Below are positions 45,401-56,294 of a stretch of DNA of 64,000 bases, in pieces. The notes below the pieces were generated by a model. The model worked only from the letters and a program-made list of their open reading frames with translations, did not search any database and was not told the DNA's origin. Position 1 is the stretch's first letter, and the number at the start of each line of letters is the position of its first letter. The DNA is from Glandiceps talaboti (Eukaryota; Hemichordata; Enteropneusta; Spengelidae): NCBI RefSeq assembly GCF_964340395.1, contig NC_135560.1, positions 21,453,675-21,517,674 of the forward strand. Reading direction: 5' to 3'. A program made the translations under genes and the position numbers.

Positions 45401-48400
45401 TGTTGTAAACATACAGAAAGATGACATTAATACAACAGAGTCAAATTGTTCCCAACAAACACAGCTACCAGAGAAGACAACAAGAAATGATGACAAGACA
45501 GCAAGTAATGATGACATCAAGCAGGCTGAGATGGAGGAAAGAAAGACAGCAGATGCAACTGTTGACACCGATCATGATCTGCTGGAGGGGAAAATAGACT
45601 CAATTAATACCCAGCAGACTGAGAATAATATCAAAGCAATACAGATATTACAGAGAGGTGACAAAACTTATGAAGATATGCATCCAGAGATTGAAGGGTT
45701 AAGAAATCATATCCGTGATTCTGAAGCAATGCAGCCATACCAGAGATCAGAACTTTCACCAAATTGTAATGTCCTTGGGGATATGGGTACACTGACTCAC
45801 AATGACACAGAAAGTGGCACAGATACTGAAGTCAAAGAGATGCCTGCTTTAGGGGAAGATCCAGTAATGCCAAGTGAAATTTTGATTATAAAGAGTCCAA
45901 CCGAGATAGATGTGTCAACAGGAAACCAAAGTGATCAGATTTCAGATTGCGTCATCATTGCTGAAGAGTTTAAACATGAAACTAATGAAAAGGGAAATAT
46001 TGGAATGATGCAGAGTGCGAGCAAAGTTGAAGAAGATTTTAGTAATAATGATGATGTTGTTAAAGATAGCGCAGCAGATCTAGATGTTTATATTCTGGAA
46101 GTACAATGTAAAGCAGATGGAAAGACAAACATCAGGAAAGACATGGAAAGTGAGGAACAATTCCTGGAGTCACACCTTGAGGCAGGGACCTCAGACATGA
46201 TATCTGATAGCGCTTTGGGTAGTGAGCAGGATGCAGCTGTAACCATGGTAACAGATGATAGCATGATTAAGCAATGGGCTGTTCAAAAAATAACAGAACT
46301 AAACACAGGCGTGAACGTCAAAGAAGCTAGTGATTCTAAGAGAACCACTGGACAGAACAGTGTGGAAGTTTTAACATTGAACACTGATCATGAAAATGGC
46401 AAAGAATCTGATGTGGAAACTTACAAAGGTCAAGACCAGATTGAAGTAATAAGTGTTGAATCTGAAAGTGGTGACAGCAAAAGTGATTATGAGATCATTA
46501 CTATCACTCAGGAAAATACCGGTGGAGATGGAAAAAATTATAATCCTGACCGAGAAGAAGATAATGTGGATAGTGTAAGTCACCAACTTGTAGAAGAAGT
46601 GTTGTCAAATATCAGATCTAAAGTGATGTCTGATTGTGCCCAACATATTACCTTGACAGGTACACAAGCTGATGAGGAAGGTGAGAAAGGAACTGAACGG
46701 GTTAGAGGTCATGGCTCTGTGTGCGTTATTGATGAACATTCCATCGAAATCACAAGTCATGGAGAGGTGTCTGTTGTTAAAGAACAATCCATTGAAGTGG
46801 TGGTATCAGGTGCACGGATGACACATTTCACAGACAGTGATGTTTTCTCAGAATATGCTGATGGAAGTGTCGATAATGAACAGTTTGCTGATTTGGAGAG
46901 TTCAAAGTTAGAAAATAGAAACGGAGCAGTGTTGGCCCCTCATGATAACCTTGACAGCAGTGGTGCAAATAATGAGTTAGAGCATGAAAGAAGACGGACT
47001 TTAGAGAAAAGACTGGCAGATCAGAACATTTCATCTGACAGAAAGAAATTTAAAGTACTTGTCAATGAAGAAGAAATGACAGCTATGCCACAGTCTGGTA
47101 ACATCATTGGCAGTGGAGAGTGCTGGATCACTTCACCTGAAAAGGTTGAATCTGGTCAGGACCTTGCTGAAAATTGTACCTTGGAAACAGAAGATAGGAG
47201 AGTCAGTCCTCCACAGTCACCATGTAGAGAACAGTCATATGATCCCTCACTGAGACAAAGTCCTCTGAAAGCACAGGCTCCACCATTCATACCAAGGCAA
47301 GTGAATGAAGACCAAGGTTTATTAGCAGAGGATTGTGGTATGCATGCACCACATGTATCAAGGCCTACAAATGGAAACCAACCCTTGCCAATAGATGATC
47401 CAAGACCAAGACGCAGTCTGCCTGTGGGTAAGTCATTATTGAATATTCAAAATATTCCACCACAAAGGAAGAAAATTATATGAAAGAGACAATGAAAGTA
47501 ATAAATAATGTGAACACAATAATGGTTCTTGTGTCGGAAGTTCTGAGTATCACAAACATTGTTGACTGTGTTGACTTATCTGAGTCCATGGGCCAGACAA
47601 GTCTATAAATTCTGTACAATAACATCATACAACAATTCTAGGTGAACAAATAGTGCCACTACCAGTATTAGTACCTCATTGGAAACAGAAGATAGGAGAG
47701 TCAGTCCTTGACAACCAGTATTAGTACCACATTGCCTTGACAACCAGTATTAGTACCTCATTGCCTTGACAACCAGTATTAGTACCACATTGCCTTGACA
47801 ACCAGTATTAGTACCTCATTGCCTTGACAACCAGTATTAGTACCTCATTGCCTTGACAACCAGTATTAGTACCTCATTGCCTAGACAACCAATATTAGTA
47901 CCCCAGTGCCTTGACAACCAGTATTAGTACCTCATTACCTTGACAACCAGTATTAGTACCTCATTGCCTTGACAACCAGTATTAGTACCTCATTGCCTTG
48001 ACAACAAGTATTACTACGTTATTGCCTTGACAAGCAGTATTAGTACCTCATTGCCTTGACAACCAGTATTAGTACCTCATTGCCTTGACAACAAGTATTA
48101 CTACGTTATTGCCTTGACAACCAGTATAAGTACATGTACCTTGTTGCCTTTAATGTGTATATGTAAAAATAAGAGATGGGGATGTAGTGTATAATGAATA
48201 TCATCCAGTTATATCACTAAGGAAGGCGTGGTATACTGCATCTTGACACTAATGCACCTCAGTGTATTTCCTTACTTATTCTTTGGTATCACTTTTTATA
48301 GGCCCACCATATGAACCACAGTCATCTTCCAAGGTAGTCAAAGTCTACATAGAATGTGAGCTGAGTCCGACTGGAACATTCTGGGCACAAATTGCCAGAA

Positions 48401-49756
48401 ATGAAACGGAAGAAAATGATTATCAAGTCATGTTAGATAATATGAAGAGGTGAGGTGTGAGCTGATTACAGAAACTTTTTTTAAGGGTGGTATGGGTGGG
48501 GGAGGGGGCTGATTTTGGAAAATGAAGTTCTGTTGCATGATCGGATAGGGGTGAGAAAGGAAGGCTGATCCCAGGAAATGAAATTCTGGTGAGCAGATGG
48601 AGTAAGGTGGGTAGTTAATCTTTGGAATAAAATTTCATGGAGGTGGGGTATATGTATGGTTGAAACTCCAAAACTAATGGGTACAGGATAGTGATGGGTA
48701 TGATTCTAGAAGAGAATACATGAGAAATTTTCCCAAGTTAAGATAATCTATGTAAAACTAACAATCTGAATAGACCATTGCACCACTTGGCATCCAGACT
48801 TATCGATATTTCTTTACTTCAATATTTTAGAGGTCTTAATGATAAAGGAAAGCCAGACTGTGTGATACATCTCTACAAGATGGTGGCTGCTTACTATGAA
48901 GCTGACCAGCAGTGGTATAGAGCTAGAGTGGAAGGACAAACTTCAGATAAGGTCAATTTGTAATTTACAACCCCATGTACCTCTTATCATTTGGTAATTT
49001 CCATTTTAAAAGTTGTAAACTTTTGAAAAATACAACACATCTGTACTGGAAGCCATTCAATCTTTCTTCTTGAACTCACCATTGGTGGCGCTATTTATGC
49101 TGGATTGATGTATGTACCATATGTGGACCTATGTGAATTAGTTACAGACGGACCCAATTGTGTGTTTGTCAACACATTGTTAATTAATGGAATGTTGTTG
49201 ACTGTATTTATGTATTGTCTGAAACCCAACAGGTGTTGGTACGTTACATTGACTATGGCAATAGTTCCTGGGTGTCACGTGACCAAATTCAAGACTTGCC
49301 ATTGGCCTGTCAAGCTTACCCACAACAGGTGAGAATATTTTATGTCTGAAAACCCAGTTCTATCAAAGATTATGTTTTCAATTTATGTTGGTATATTCCA
49401 GCTTTTGTTGTAGTTTGAGTACTAGTGAAATTTCATTTTCTTTGCAATATTAAGTGATTTTTTTTCATTTTTGTATTTACAGACTATTGAGTGTTCGATT
49501 CAAACTGCCAAAGAACAAACTTTCTCTGAAAAAGCACAGTTTGTTTTCAGAGAGTTAACCTTGGATAAGCTTATTACAGCTTATATGGTAAGTTAATTAG
49601 TTTGCAATCTCTGCATTTATTATCTAAAACTCTATCTGTCATTCTCATCAAATTTCTTAGGAAAAAAACCATGGATTTTTAAACTTTTTTGATATGACAA
49701 TGTTTTCTGTATTGCTAATGGGTTTTTCTTTTTGTTGTGAAAAAGTAATGCACCTA

Positions 49757-49805
<49 letters not shown>

Positions 49806-52800
49806 ATGTGCTCGCATTCATGTGTGCATGCATGTGTGCGTGTATAGCTGAAAACATTGTGATAATACTAGTAGGAGAATGAAGCAGAAATCAATTTTGG
49901 TATCAAAATGTGGAGGGTCAAAACTTTTTACTTCATGTATATGTACTACTATATCAATTATATATTTTCCCACAGAGAATTCTTCCTCCTGGCCTGCCGC
50001 CATTCTTTGTAGAGCTTTGGGAACCAACTGCAAACATCAAAATCAACTGTGAGGTTTACAGAATAGGTTAGTTGGATTATTGCATTACAGTTGGATTTCA
50101 AATGAGTTTATGTCCATATTATTATGGAAATCAAACTAAGATAAAACTCAAACTAAAATTATTGTTGTTGCATGTGGTAGTACTAGATTACACGAGAGGG
50201 TATGAAAAATATGCTTACTTTAAATGGGATATGGGCCAACTGGAGACACTAGATTCATTTTAATTTAGTGTAAATTAAACTCATTTAGTGTTCTGTTATA
50301 TTAATGTCGTGTTTGTTCCTGGAAGTAATCTCTGAATGATGTTTACAGGTTTATGCATGTGCATGTCATCTAAGTATCCTAAGTAGCAGTTTCAGCAACA
50401 TCATATCACTCAACAGTTGGTTTGAATCAATACAGATTTTTATGGTTACTATAGTGATCACTGATATGTTTCATTATTAAATAGAATATTAGAATCCATA
50501 TCCAGGGTAGAATTAACGATATAAATCACTTCAATTCTTTTCAGATCATCCACATTTACCATTCAAAAAGACTCCAGGATACCCATTCATACCACCAGCA
50601 TTGAGAAACTTACAGATTAGAGCCCCAAATGTCTACTCTGGCAGTGATACACGACATCCTGTGTATTTACCACATCTATATCAACCCATGGGACCAGCAG
50701 TGCATTTCCATGGTGATCAAAAGCAACAACAAATGAACAGACCCCCAGCAGTGCCTCACTGTGGTGATCATCAACAACATTTGATCAGACTACCAGCAGT
50801 GCATCTTCTTGATGATCATCAACAGCAACAGCCAATCAAACCCCAAGCTGAGCATCGTCATGGTGATCTTCCACAGCAACAGCTTAGTAGACTGCCAACA
50901 GAACATTTCCATGGTGATCATCCAAGGCAACAACTGAGCAGACCCCCAGCAGGGCATCACCACAGTGATCTTCCATGGCAAAAGCTGAGTAAACCCCCAG
51001 CAGATCATTCCCATGATGATCATCCACAACAAGAGCCTGGCAAAGCCACAGCTGAGCATCACCATGGTGATCATCCACAGCAACAATTAAGTAAATCCCC
51101 AGCAGAGCATACCCACATTGACCATCCACAACAGCAAATTGGACCAGTGACATCACCACAGCGAAGTGATAGTACTGAACATATAGTAATGCCATTACAC
51201 CTTTATCCCTATCAAGAAGATGGAGGTGGTGATATTGGTAGACACCATCCTAAAACATATCCAATTGATAAAGACGTAAGATTATTGTCACCACCACACC
51301 GAAGATCAGGGCCAAGACAACCAAGTCAGATGACTCTCATTGCTGCACCAAGACCATTCCCCTTTTTCAACTACAATCATCCAAGAAGTACCTCATTAAC
51401 TGCAGGATCAGATGTGACTAGTTGTAGGTCTGGTAGACTACCATTCTTCTACGATCAGACAGATAGTCATGTACGCCAGCCCAGATGGAAAGGTAAATAT
51501 GATATCATTGTAATGGTCTTAAAACTTGTCAGAACCAATGTTGACCAAAGACCAAAAGAAATTAGCTATGATGACATGATTGCAAAGTTTTGTATTCAGA
51601 ATCTGAATTATCATTATAGAAAACATGTTGTCAGTTACTAGTGATGTGATGTCCATTTACTCCATTATGGACAACTCAATGACAAAGTTTCTGTTGCTCC
51701 AAGAAATTGCCTTTGATACAAGAGTCATAGACATAGTGCACATCTGTAAACCTGTTAACACTAAAGAGTGACTTCATGGCCCAAATCAACATGAATGCAG
51801 TAAAAGATGAAGTTTATAGTTATACTCTTTTTAAAAGTTGTTTGATGTATTAAATTTGTTGATTTGATATCATTTATATATATCTTTATAAGCAGACAAG
51901 AAGAGTGTAGAGGTTGAAAATGATGATAGTGATAGGAGGTCCACGGCATCATCACCAGGAGGAGCACCATGTGATAAAAGTCAAGTTGTTCCTGAACGAG
52001 GATGTCACTCTGATACAGCCTCACCTCCACCTGACATCCAGTTTTCCTTTGATGATGATGCATGGGTCGAAGGTCACAACCCTGTCACTAATTCACCTTT
52101 GACCCCAGAAGGAAAAGACAAAGTTCTTCCTGATGAGTTAGGGTGAGTTCAGTGCTTAGCATACAAAAATCCTGGGAAAAAATGAATCCCTTCTTCAAAA
52201 TTTCTGACAAGTGAAATGTTTGAAATGATCTGCCATGACATGTTAAGAACTCACATTGCTTGACAAGTAAACTTACCATTGTGGTAGAAAGTGAACTGAG
52301 TGTGTTGGTGGTGAAAAAAGTGTGTCTGTTGGTGAAATGAGTGTGTTTGTTGGTGAACTGAGTGTGTTTGTTTGTTTGTTGGTGAAATGAAAGTGAAAAC
52401 TTTTAAGCCTTCTTCAAACTAATGTATGCACTGGTTGACTCTGAAAACAAACTACTGTAAATTTAAATGACTTGAACATTTGGTACAATATATGCCCAAT
52501 TCTGGTTGGTTAAAAAAAAATTGAAAAATATGACATTTGTTATATGTAATGATTATATTAAAAAGTATAGTTAGGTATGATATCTAATCAGTTTGATCCC
52601 TCTCGTGCTGAGATCTCTTTATGTTGATCCTGAACCTGAATTTAGAATAATTCAAACTGTTGAATAAAACTAAATGACAAATATAGATAACCATTGAGAT
52701 GTGAATGTTGATCTAACATTAACTATACTTATAGTATGTCTGGGTGTCAGTTGAATGGATGTAATGGAACACGCTATCAAATTACCGTTAATTTGCTGAC

Positions 52801-53873
52801 AGACACACATGGCTCCAGCACACAGTGTGATACAACACGTACAAATGTACATGCTGAACACATGATACATACTCAAGTCTATTTTCTGGCACCTTTATAG
52901 CCAGTTTTGATTTGTCCACTACTTAGAAAACAATGTTCTAGTCACTTGCATTTCTAGATTTTGAAATTGTACCATTGTATTGTTGTATTTTAGGACCCAC
53001 AAAGTAACATCGTCAGATAGCTTTGGTGGAAGTAATCAGAGTTTGGATAGTAGCACTAGCAGAAGCCATGGTCGCTGTTGCTACACCTGTGGCAGGATTG
53101 GTCACATGCAATATGAGTGTCCAAATAACACAAAGGTAATGTTTTACTATAATAATAATAGTTTGTGGATAATTCACTAATTTCAAATTAAAAATGTTTT
53201 TAGAATTGTCATAAATGTCTTAAAACCTTGATAAAATAGATTCCACTGAACTATTTCCATGGTCCACATCAGATAACAATTGTCTATTTCTTTTGTATTC
53301 ATTTTGTATATTTGTATCATATGTTTCTTTGAAAGTGTAACTTATTTTTGTTATCTGGTGAAATAAATTTCATTCATTCATTCATTTATATTTGTGGCAG
53401 CTGAGAAATTAATTTTGGGCTTCTTTATGGCAGACAGTAGAAACCTTCACTTTGTGCTTTATTTGCAGTGTTTTTACTAAGTGCAGTAAGCAGGTAAAAT
53501 CTACAGGGGTAATTTTCCCAGTTTTCCCAAGCAAAATTATGGATTTTATGAGAATCTAACTTTTATTAATTTTACATTTGCTGGGGTTCCCAGCCTTTGC
53601 AAAAACACTTATTTCCATATTTCATATCAGTTGGTGCTATTTGCATATTTTGTGGCATTCTTTCTTCTCAGTTGTTTTCTGGAATGTAATTGGCATACAT
53701 TTAAAAAGATAATAATGAATATATGGTGGTTAATAAGTAGTAACATATTTTTATTTTAATTCTTGTTTGCTATCTTTTTTTATAACATTTTCACAACTCT
53801 ATTTTGTTATTATTTCCAGTCATTTGAACGTCATCGTAAAAGTACCAAACCAGGTAGATCAAGACATAAATGA
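31579..53873 (+). CDS. Tudor-domain protein with B-box-like zinc finger, coiled coil, two extended Tudor domains and CCHC knuckle
   Basis: Twenty-three exons: 31579-31651, 33777-33871, 34540-34583, 34821-34886, 35128-35299, 36048-36128, 36929-37106, 38190-38313, 38463-38595, 38865-38966, 39755-39868, 40712-40799, 41852-41874, 45108-47427, 48302-48449, 48831-48951, 49233-49328, 49483-49587, 49976-50066, 50545-51492, 51896-52142, 52994-53135, 53820-53873; 1854 codons, open throughout. Residues 5-48 form a B-box-like Cys/His finger (C5, C8, C17, C20, C32, C35, H40, H43, H48); about 50-235 are coiled coil. Extended Tudor 1 (about 237-430) has WLDYAHTS where the family has F/YxDYGN. Residues 432-1204 come from one exon and are acidic and Ser/Thr/Gln-rich. 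Extended Tudor 2 (about 1205-1391) has an intact RYIDYGNSSWVS. A His/Gln/Pro repeat (about 1443-1594) and a CX2CX4HX4C knuckle (1819-1832) follow. Such Tudor proteins bind methylarginine on Piwi proteins in germ granules; that role is inferred. It may relate to RNF17/Qin, but no RING is seen. Read-through of exon 14 or 20 would give short alternative ends (stops at 47481 and 51639). Confidence 0.85.
32920..33623. repeat. Minisatellite: exactly 22 units of 32 bp (Tudor gene intron 1)
   Basis: The unit is TTGAGGCATGGAATTACCAC plus CCACTTCCATGG. All 22 units are 32 bp long with no insertion or deletion (704 bp). Variants are CTAC (units 1, 2, 5, 11), CCATTTCCATAG (units 7, 13, 16, 20, the last two also with ATTG) and a GGCGTGGTATT change in unit 22. 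The variant order from unit 5 recurs from unit 11, a six-unit (192-bp) higher-order repeat. A four-unit repeat starts at unit 16. Confidence 0.97.
34681..34760. repeat. (GT)n microsatellite in Tudor gene intron 3
   Basis: About 35 GT dinucleotides with a few interruptions, roughly 60 bp before the exon 4 acceptor. Confidence 0.95.
35834..35965. repeat. Degenerate repeat around AGGTTTGGCTGTAAA
   Basis: Four imperfect copies of a 40-60 bp block containing AGGTTTGGC and ATCTAGGG lie in intron 5 of the Tudor gene. The copies differ by indels, so this is an old array. Confidence 0.55.
37126..37302. repeat. Three-copy 59-bp tandem repeat in Tudor gene intron 7
   Basis: The unit starts CTTAAAG(A/G)CTAGGGTTTC. 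Starts are at 37126, 37185 and 37244; the last two copies are nearly identical and the first is more diverged. The array begins about 20 bp after the exon 7 donor. Confidence 0.85.
38693..38864 (+). pseudogene. Two decayed tandem copies of the start of Tudor exon 10
   Basis: An 86-bp segment made of a 3' splice site (TTATTTCTAG) and the first part of exon 10 occurs three times. Possible acceptors precede 38693, 38779 and 38865. The third is the functional exon (DIVQVRWLDYAHTSD). The second reads DIVQVRWLDCVHINDV and then a stop (TAA); the first hits a TAG after DIAQVR. The copies keep AG acceptors but cannot encode the domain, so using them would introduce premature stops. Confidence 0.85.
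39125..39462. repeat. Compound microsatellite (TGTC)n, (TATG)n, (TG)n, (TATG)n
   Basis: Intron 10 of the Tudor gene holds a TGTC/TCTG tract (39127-39222), then a (TATG)n-(TG)n-(TATG)n block (39302-39462). Long open frames on both strands here are repeat artefacts. Confidence 0.95.
41215..41575. repeat. Degenerate satellite of about 19 bp (GAACTATTTGGTTATCT)
   Basis: Roughly 18 imperfect units of the type TTATCTGAACTGTTTGGTT follow each other in intron 12 of the Tudor gene. Units drift in length and sequence, indicating an old array. Confidence 0.6.
42102..44607. mobile_element. 2.5-kb TTAA-flanked element with 20-bp terminal inverted repeats (Tudor gene intron 13)
   Basis: The left end reads TTAA then GGATGAGATGCAGGTTCGTT (42106-42125). 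The right end (44584-44603) is its reverse complement with one mismatch, followed by TTAA (44604-44607). TTAA duplications are the hallmark of piggyBac-type transposons. The interior has more CpG than its surroundings. It holds a second inverted pair, 42574-42611 against 42741-42778 (38 bp, one mismatch), and a shorter pair around 44180 and 44318 (CGTTCCTCCGGATT). No transposase frame is recognised, so it would be non-autonomous or decayed. It fills most of the 3.2-kb intron before the giant exon 14. Confidence 0.65.
45235..45369 (+). repeat. Coding repeat: five units of 9 residues (DTQQTDTPS)
   Basis: Near the start of Tudor exon 14 five 27-bp units encode variants of DTQQTD(T/M)(P/S)S, for example DTQQTDMSS, DTQQTCRAS and DNQQTDTPS. 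The repeat lies in the acidic, presumably disordered region between the Tudor domains. Unit-number polymorphism would keep the frame. Confidence 0.9.
47659..48131. repeat. 29-bp minisatellite in Tudor gene intron 14, with a captured exon fragment
   Basis: About 16 units of the type CCTTGACAACCAGTATTAGT plus ACCTCATTG. Between the first two units sits a 30-base stretch (47679-47708) identical to the coding sequence at 47181-47210 in exon 14 just upstream. The array therefore contains a copied piece of its own neighbour exon. Confidence 0.9.
49760..49804. repeat. (TG)n microsatellite in Tudor gene intron 18
   Basis: About 21 TG units followed by CATG-rich sequence. Confidence 0.95.
50697..51152 (+). 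repeat. Coding repeat: nine units of about 17 residues, His/Gln/Pro-rich
   Basis: Exon 20 of the Tudor gene encodes nine tandem units of the type AEHHHGDHPQQQLSKSP (51 bp; one unit is 16 residues). The pattern xHxHxDHPxQQ is kept while other positions vary, for example TEHFHGDHPRQQLSRPP and AGHHHSDLPWQKLSKPP. It follows the second Tudor domain and precedes the CCHC knuckle. The regularly spaced His and Asp residues could bind metal, but no known domain is recognised. Confidence 0.9.
52288..52392. repeat. Four imperfect copies of GTGTGTTTGTTGGTGAAATGA
   Basis: A 24-33 bp unit with alternating GTGAACTGA and GTGAAATGA ends occurs four times in intron 21 of the Tudor gene. It is short and non-coding. 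Confidence 0.65.
53240..53396 (+). mobile_element. LINE 3' UTR relic with ATTC tail (Tudor gene intron 22)
   Basis: It shares the order CTATTTCCATGGTCC, a TTTTGTAT stretch, then GGTGAAATAAA and (ATTC)n with the LINE tail in SLC27 copy 2. Only the non-coding 3' end remains (about 150 bp). This supports one LINE family active in this genome. Confidence 0.65.
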
Positions 53874-54173
53874 TTATCCAACCACATAGTACAAAGTTTT
53901 GCAGCAAATGGGGAAAAGCCTGGTTATATTTTTTGGTGTGTATTAATATTAAGTAATATTCTACATACTTCATCACGACTTTGGGCATGTCATACTGAGT
54001 TCATACACTCCTGGAAGGTCCTGGAATTTCAAAGGACTTACGAAAAAATGTGATTGACTCATGGAAATTCCTCAACTGAATGATCGACAGTACTGACATG
54101 AAGAGTTGAAAAGAAATATGTGTTAAAAAAGCAGGTGCGTTGACAAAATATGTATTTCGCTGATCAACTCTCT

Positions 54174-54625
54174 TTAAAGGGGAACACAACTTCAGAATTA
54201 TAAAGGTATTTTCATAAACTTTGGGTTACGGAGTCATTGCATGATTTCACATCACTGTGACAAATTTCATATAATTGTCAAGGAACATCAAATTGAAACT
54301 TGTTTCACGTTCATTACGTTACTGTCTGAGCTGGTCCAGTGCTGCATCATGGGGGTTAGCATACTTGCATACGTATTAGATGAATAATAAATATTCATGA
54401 CTCCTAAGTGCTTATTACCTTCAGGCAAATAGTCATGAATATTTATTGTCCATCTAATATATATGTACGTCTGCTTACTCCCATGATGCACTGGACCACT
54501 ACTAGGACAATAAATCTGAATCAAGTTTCAGTTTGACTTTTCATGGCAATCGCTTGGAAATCAAGTTAATCATGAAATGACTCCGAAACGAAAATAACAT
54601 TTCCTGGAGTATTGTTCCCCTTTAA
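54174..54625. mobile_element. 444-bp palindromic MITE flanked by TTAA
   Basis: The element runs 54178-54621 with terminal AGGGGAACA and TGTTCCCCT and TTAA on both sides (54174-54177, 54622-54625). The two halves are imperfect reverse complements over nearly the whole length: ACGGAGTCATT against GAAATGACTCCG, CTGGTCCAGTGCTGCATCATG against its counterpart near 54483-54500, and ATAAATATTCATGACT against AGTCATGAATATTTAT. The centre lies near 54400. It has no coding capacity. It is plausibly a piggyBac-type foldback element. Confidence 0.82.
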
Positions 54626-55789
54626 GGAAACCCCCTTTTATGTTATTGTTTGTACTGACAAAACCAGAAGACAATTAGGAATACTATTGAAAGCATAATT
54701 CCATTATACTGGTTCAGTTTGATTGTAGCCTTTATGCAAGTATGTTTTGTAAACCGCCTGAGTGAACAAATTGATAAACTCGGCAACCACTTTAAGCATA
54801 CACAAAGTAAGATGTATACTAGATGATTTCAGCCATCTTGTTACGATGTTTGAATTTTCTAAATTTTAAAGTACTTTATTTAATATTTTGTGGTAAAAAA
54901 TGAGAAAATACCACAATTAATCCGTTACAGCCTACCATATTTTAGTAAATATTATCACTGCCATCACAGACTTGAAATACATACCCATCCGTCATTGTAT
55001 GTGTAACTCTTCCAGATTGTTGATATGCACCGTCAACTTAAAAAAATTGATGTAGTACAGCATGTTTCAGCTTTCATTTTATATCAGCGTTTTCTCTGTA
55101 AATGAAGAAATTTCTGATATTTTTTTTTTCCGAATTTGAACTTAGTCTACTATAATATAATAGTACAATTCAGATGTTTGACAAACATGTCAGTTTGTTA
55201 CGTTCAAGTTTGTGGTTATAAACAAAACTAAACATTTGACAAAGTGAAATATTGTAGGTACAGTATTTGTTTGTTTCATACCTAATGGTTTGTTGATGTC
55301 TAATTCAGTTTATTTGTTATTAGCAGTTATTAGAGTGGACACGTTTTAAGGTTCCTTTGCTGTGAAGAATAACAAAGGATAGGCTTGAAAGTCAGAAATT
55401 GTTATAGTATGTAATGGCTGCAATAACTAACTGGAGCATGTTGATGGTGGGGGGGGGGGGGGGTGTTTCAATTTTGTACATCCTAAAATGTATTGCATTT
55501 CTTCAAGGCAAGCATATGTGTGTATTTTTTACACATTCATGATGTCCTGGCAAGTTATGACAGAAGATCAATATTTTTTTCATCATACAATGGCACACAC
55601 AAGTCTATCGATAGGTGAATCAAAGTACTTGATAATGTACTATAGGTGTAAGTCATAAGATTTGACAAAACTACTAAATCCCCTCCTTTCATGCAAAGGT
55701 ACAGCCTGCAAGGCAGTTTCATCAGCCACAAACATTTGATGAAGTGTAAAGTTGAAATATCATGCTTAGCTTAGATAAGTGATACCTCT

Positions 55790-55895
55790 ACATACATATA
55801 CACACACGCACACATTTTCACACACACGATACAATACATGCATAAAATACTTCCATACGTGCACACACGCACACACACATATGCACGCACACACA
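55790..55895. repeat. CA-rich low-complexity stretch
   Basis: Interrupted (CA)n and (CACG) runs with ATGCACAC segments. No other signal is seen. Confidence 0.8.
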
Positions 55896-56294
55896 CCACA
55901 AAGAAAATGCCTTGATATAAAAAATATCAAAATGTTTGTAGGTACATGTAAATTTACATGACAACCATACCTTTCATTTTAGTTTTGTTCCAATATTTTG
56001 TTTTTCCGATCAAATTTTGTTAAATGTCCTTTTTTGTTCTGTTGTTATATGTTGCATTTGAATTATTGACTTTGTCACTTACAATACAATCTGTTGGTTT
56101 TCCTATATGTAACTTCTTTCAGTGTCAAATCTTTCTTCCAATAAATTTGGTTCCATCAATTCAGAAGCCTTGATGTCAATTTGTGAGATGCCTGACCATT
56201 CACCCTAGTCAAGGACTAGGTTGATCAGGACAATGGTCATAGGTCCATGATACTACAACATTTGACTTACAATGTGGCAATTACAATTGGATCA

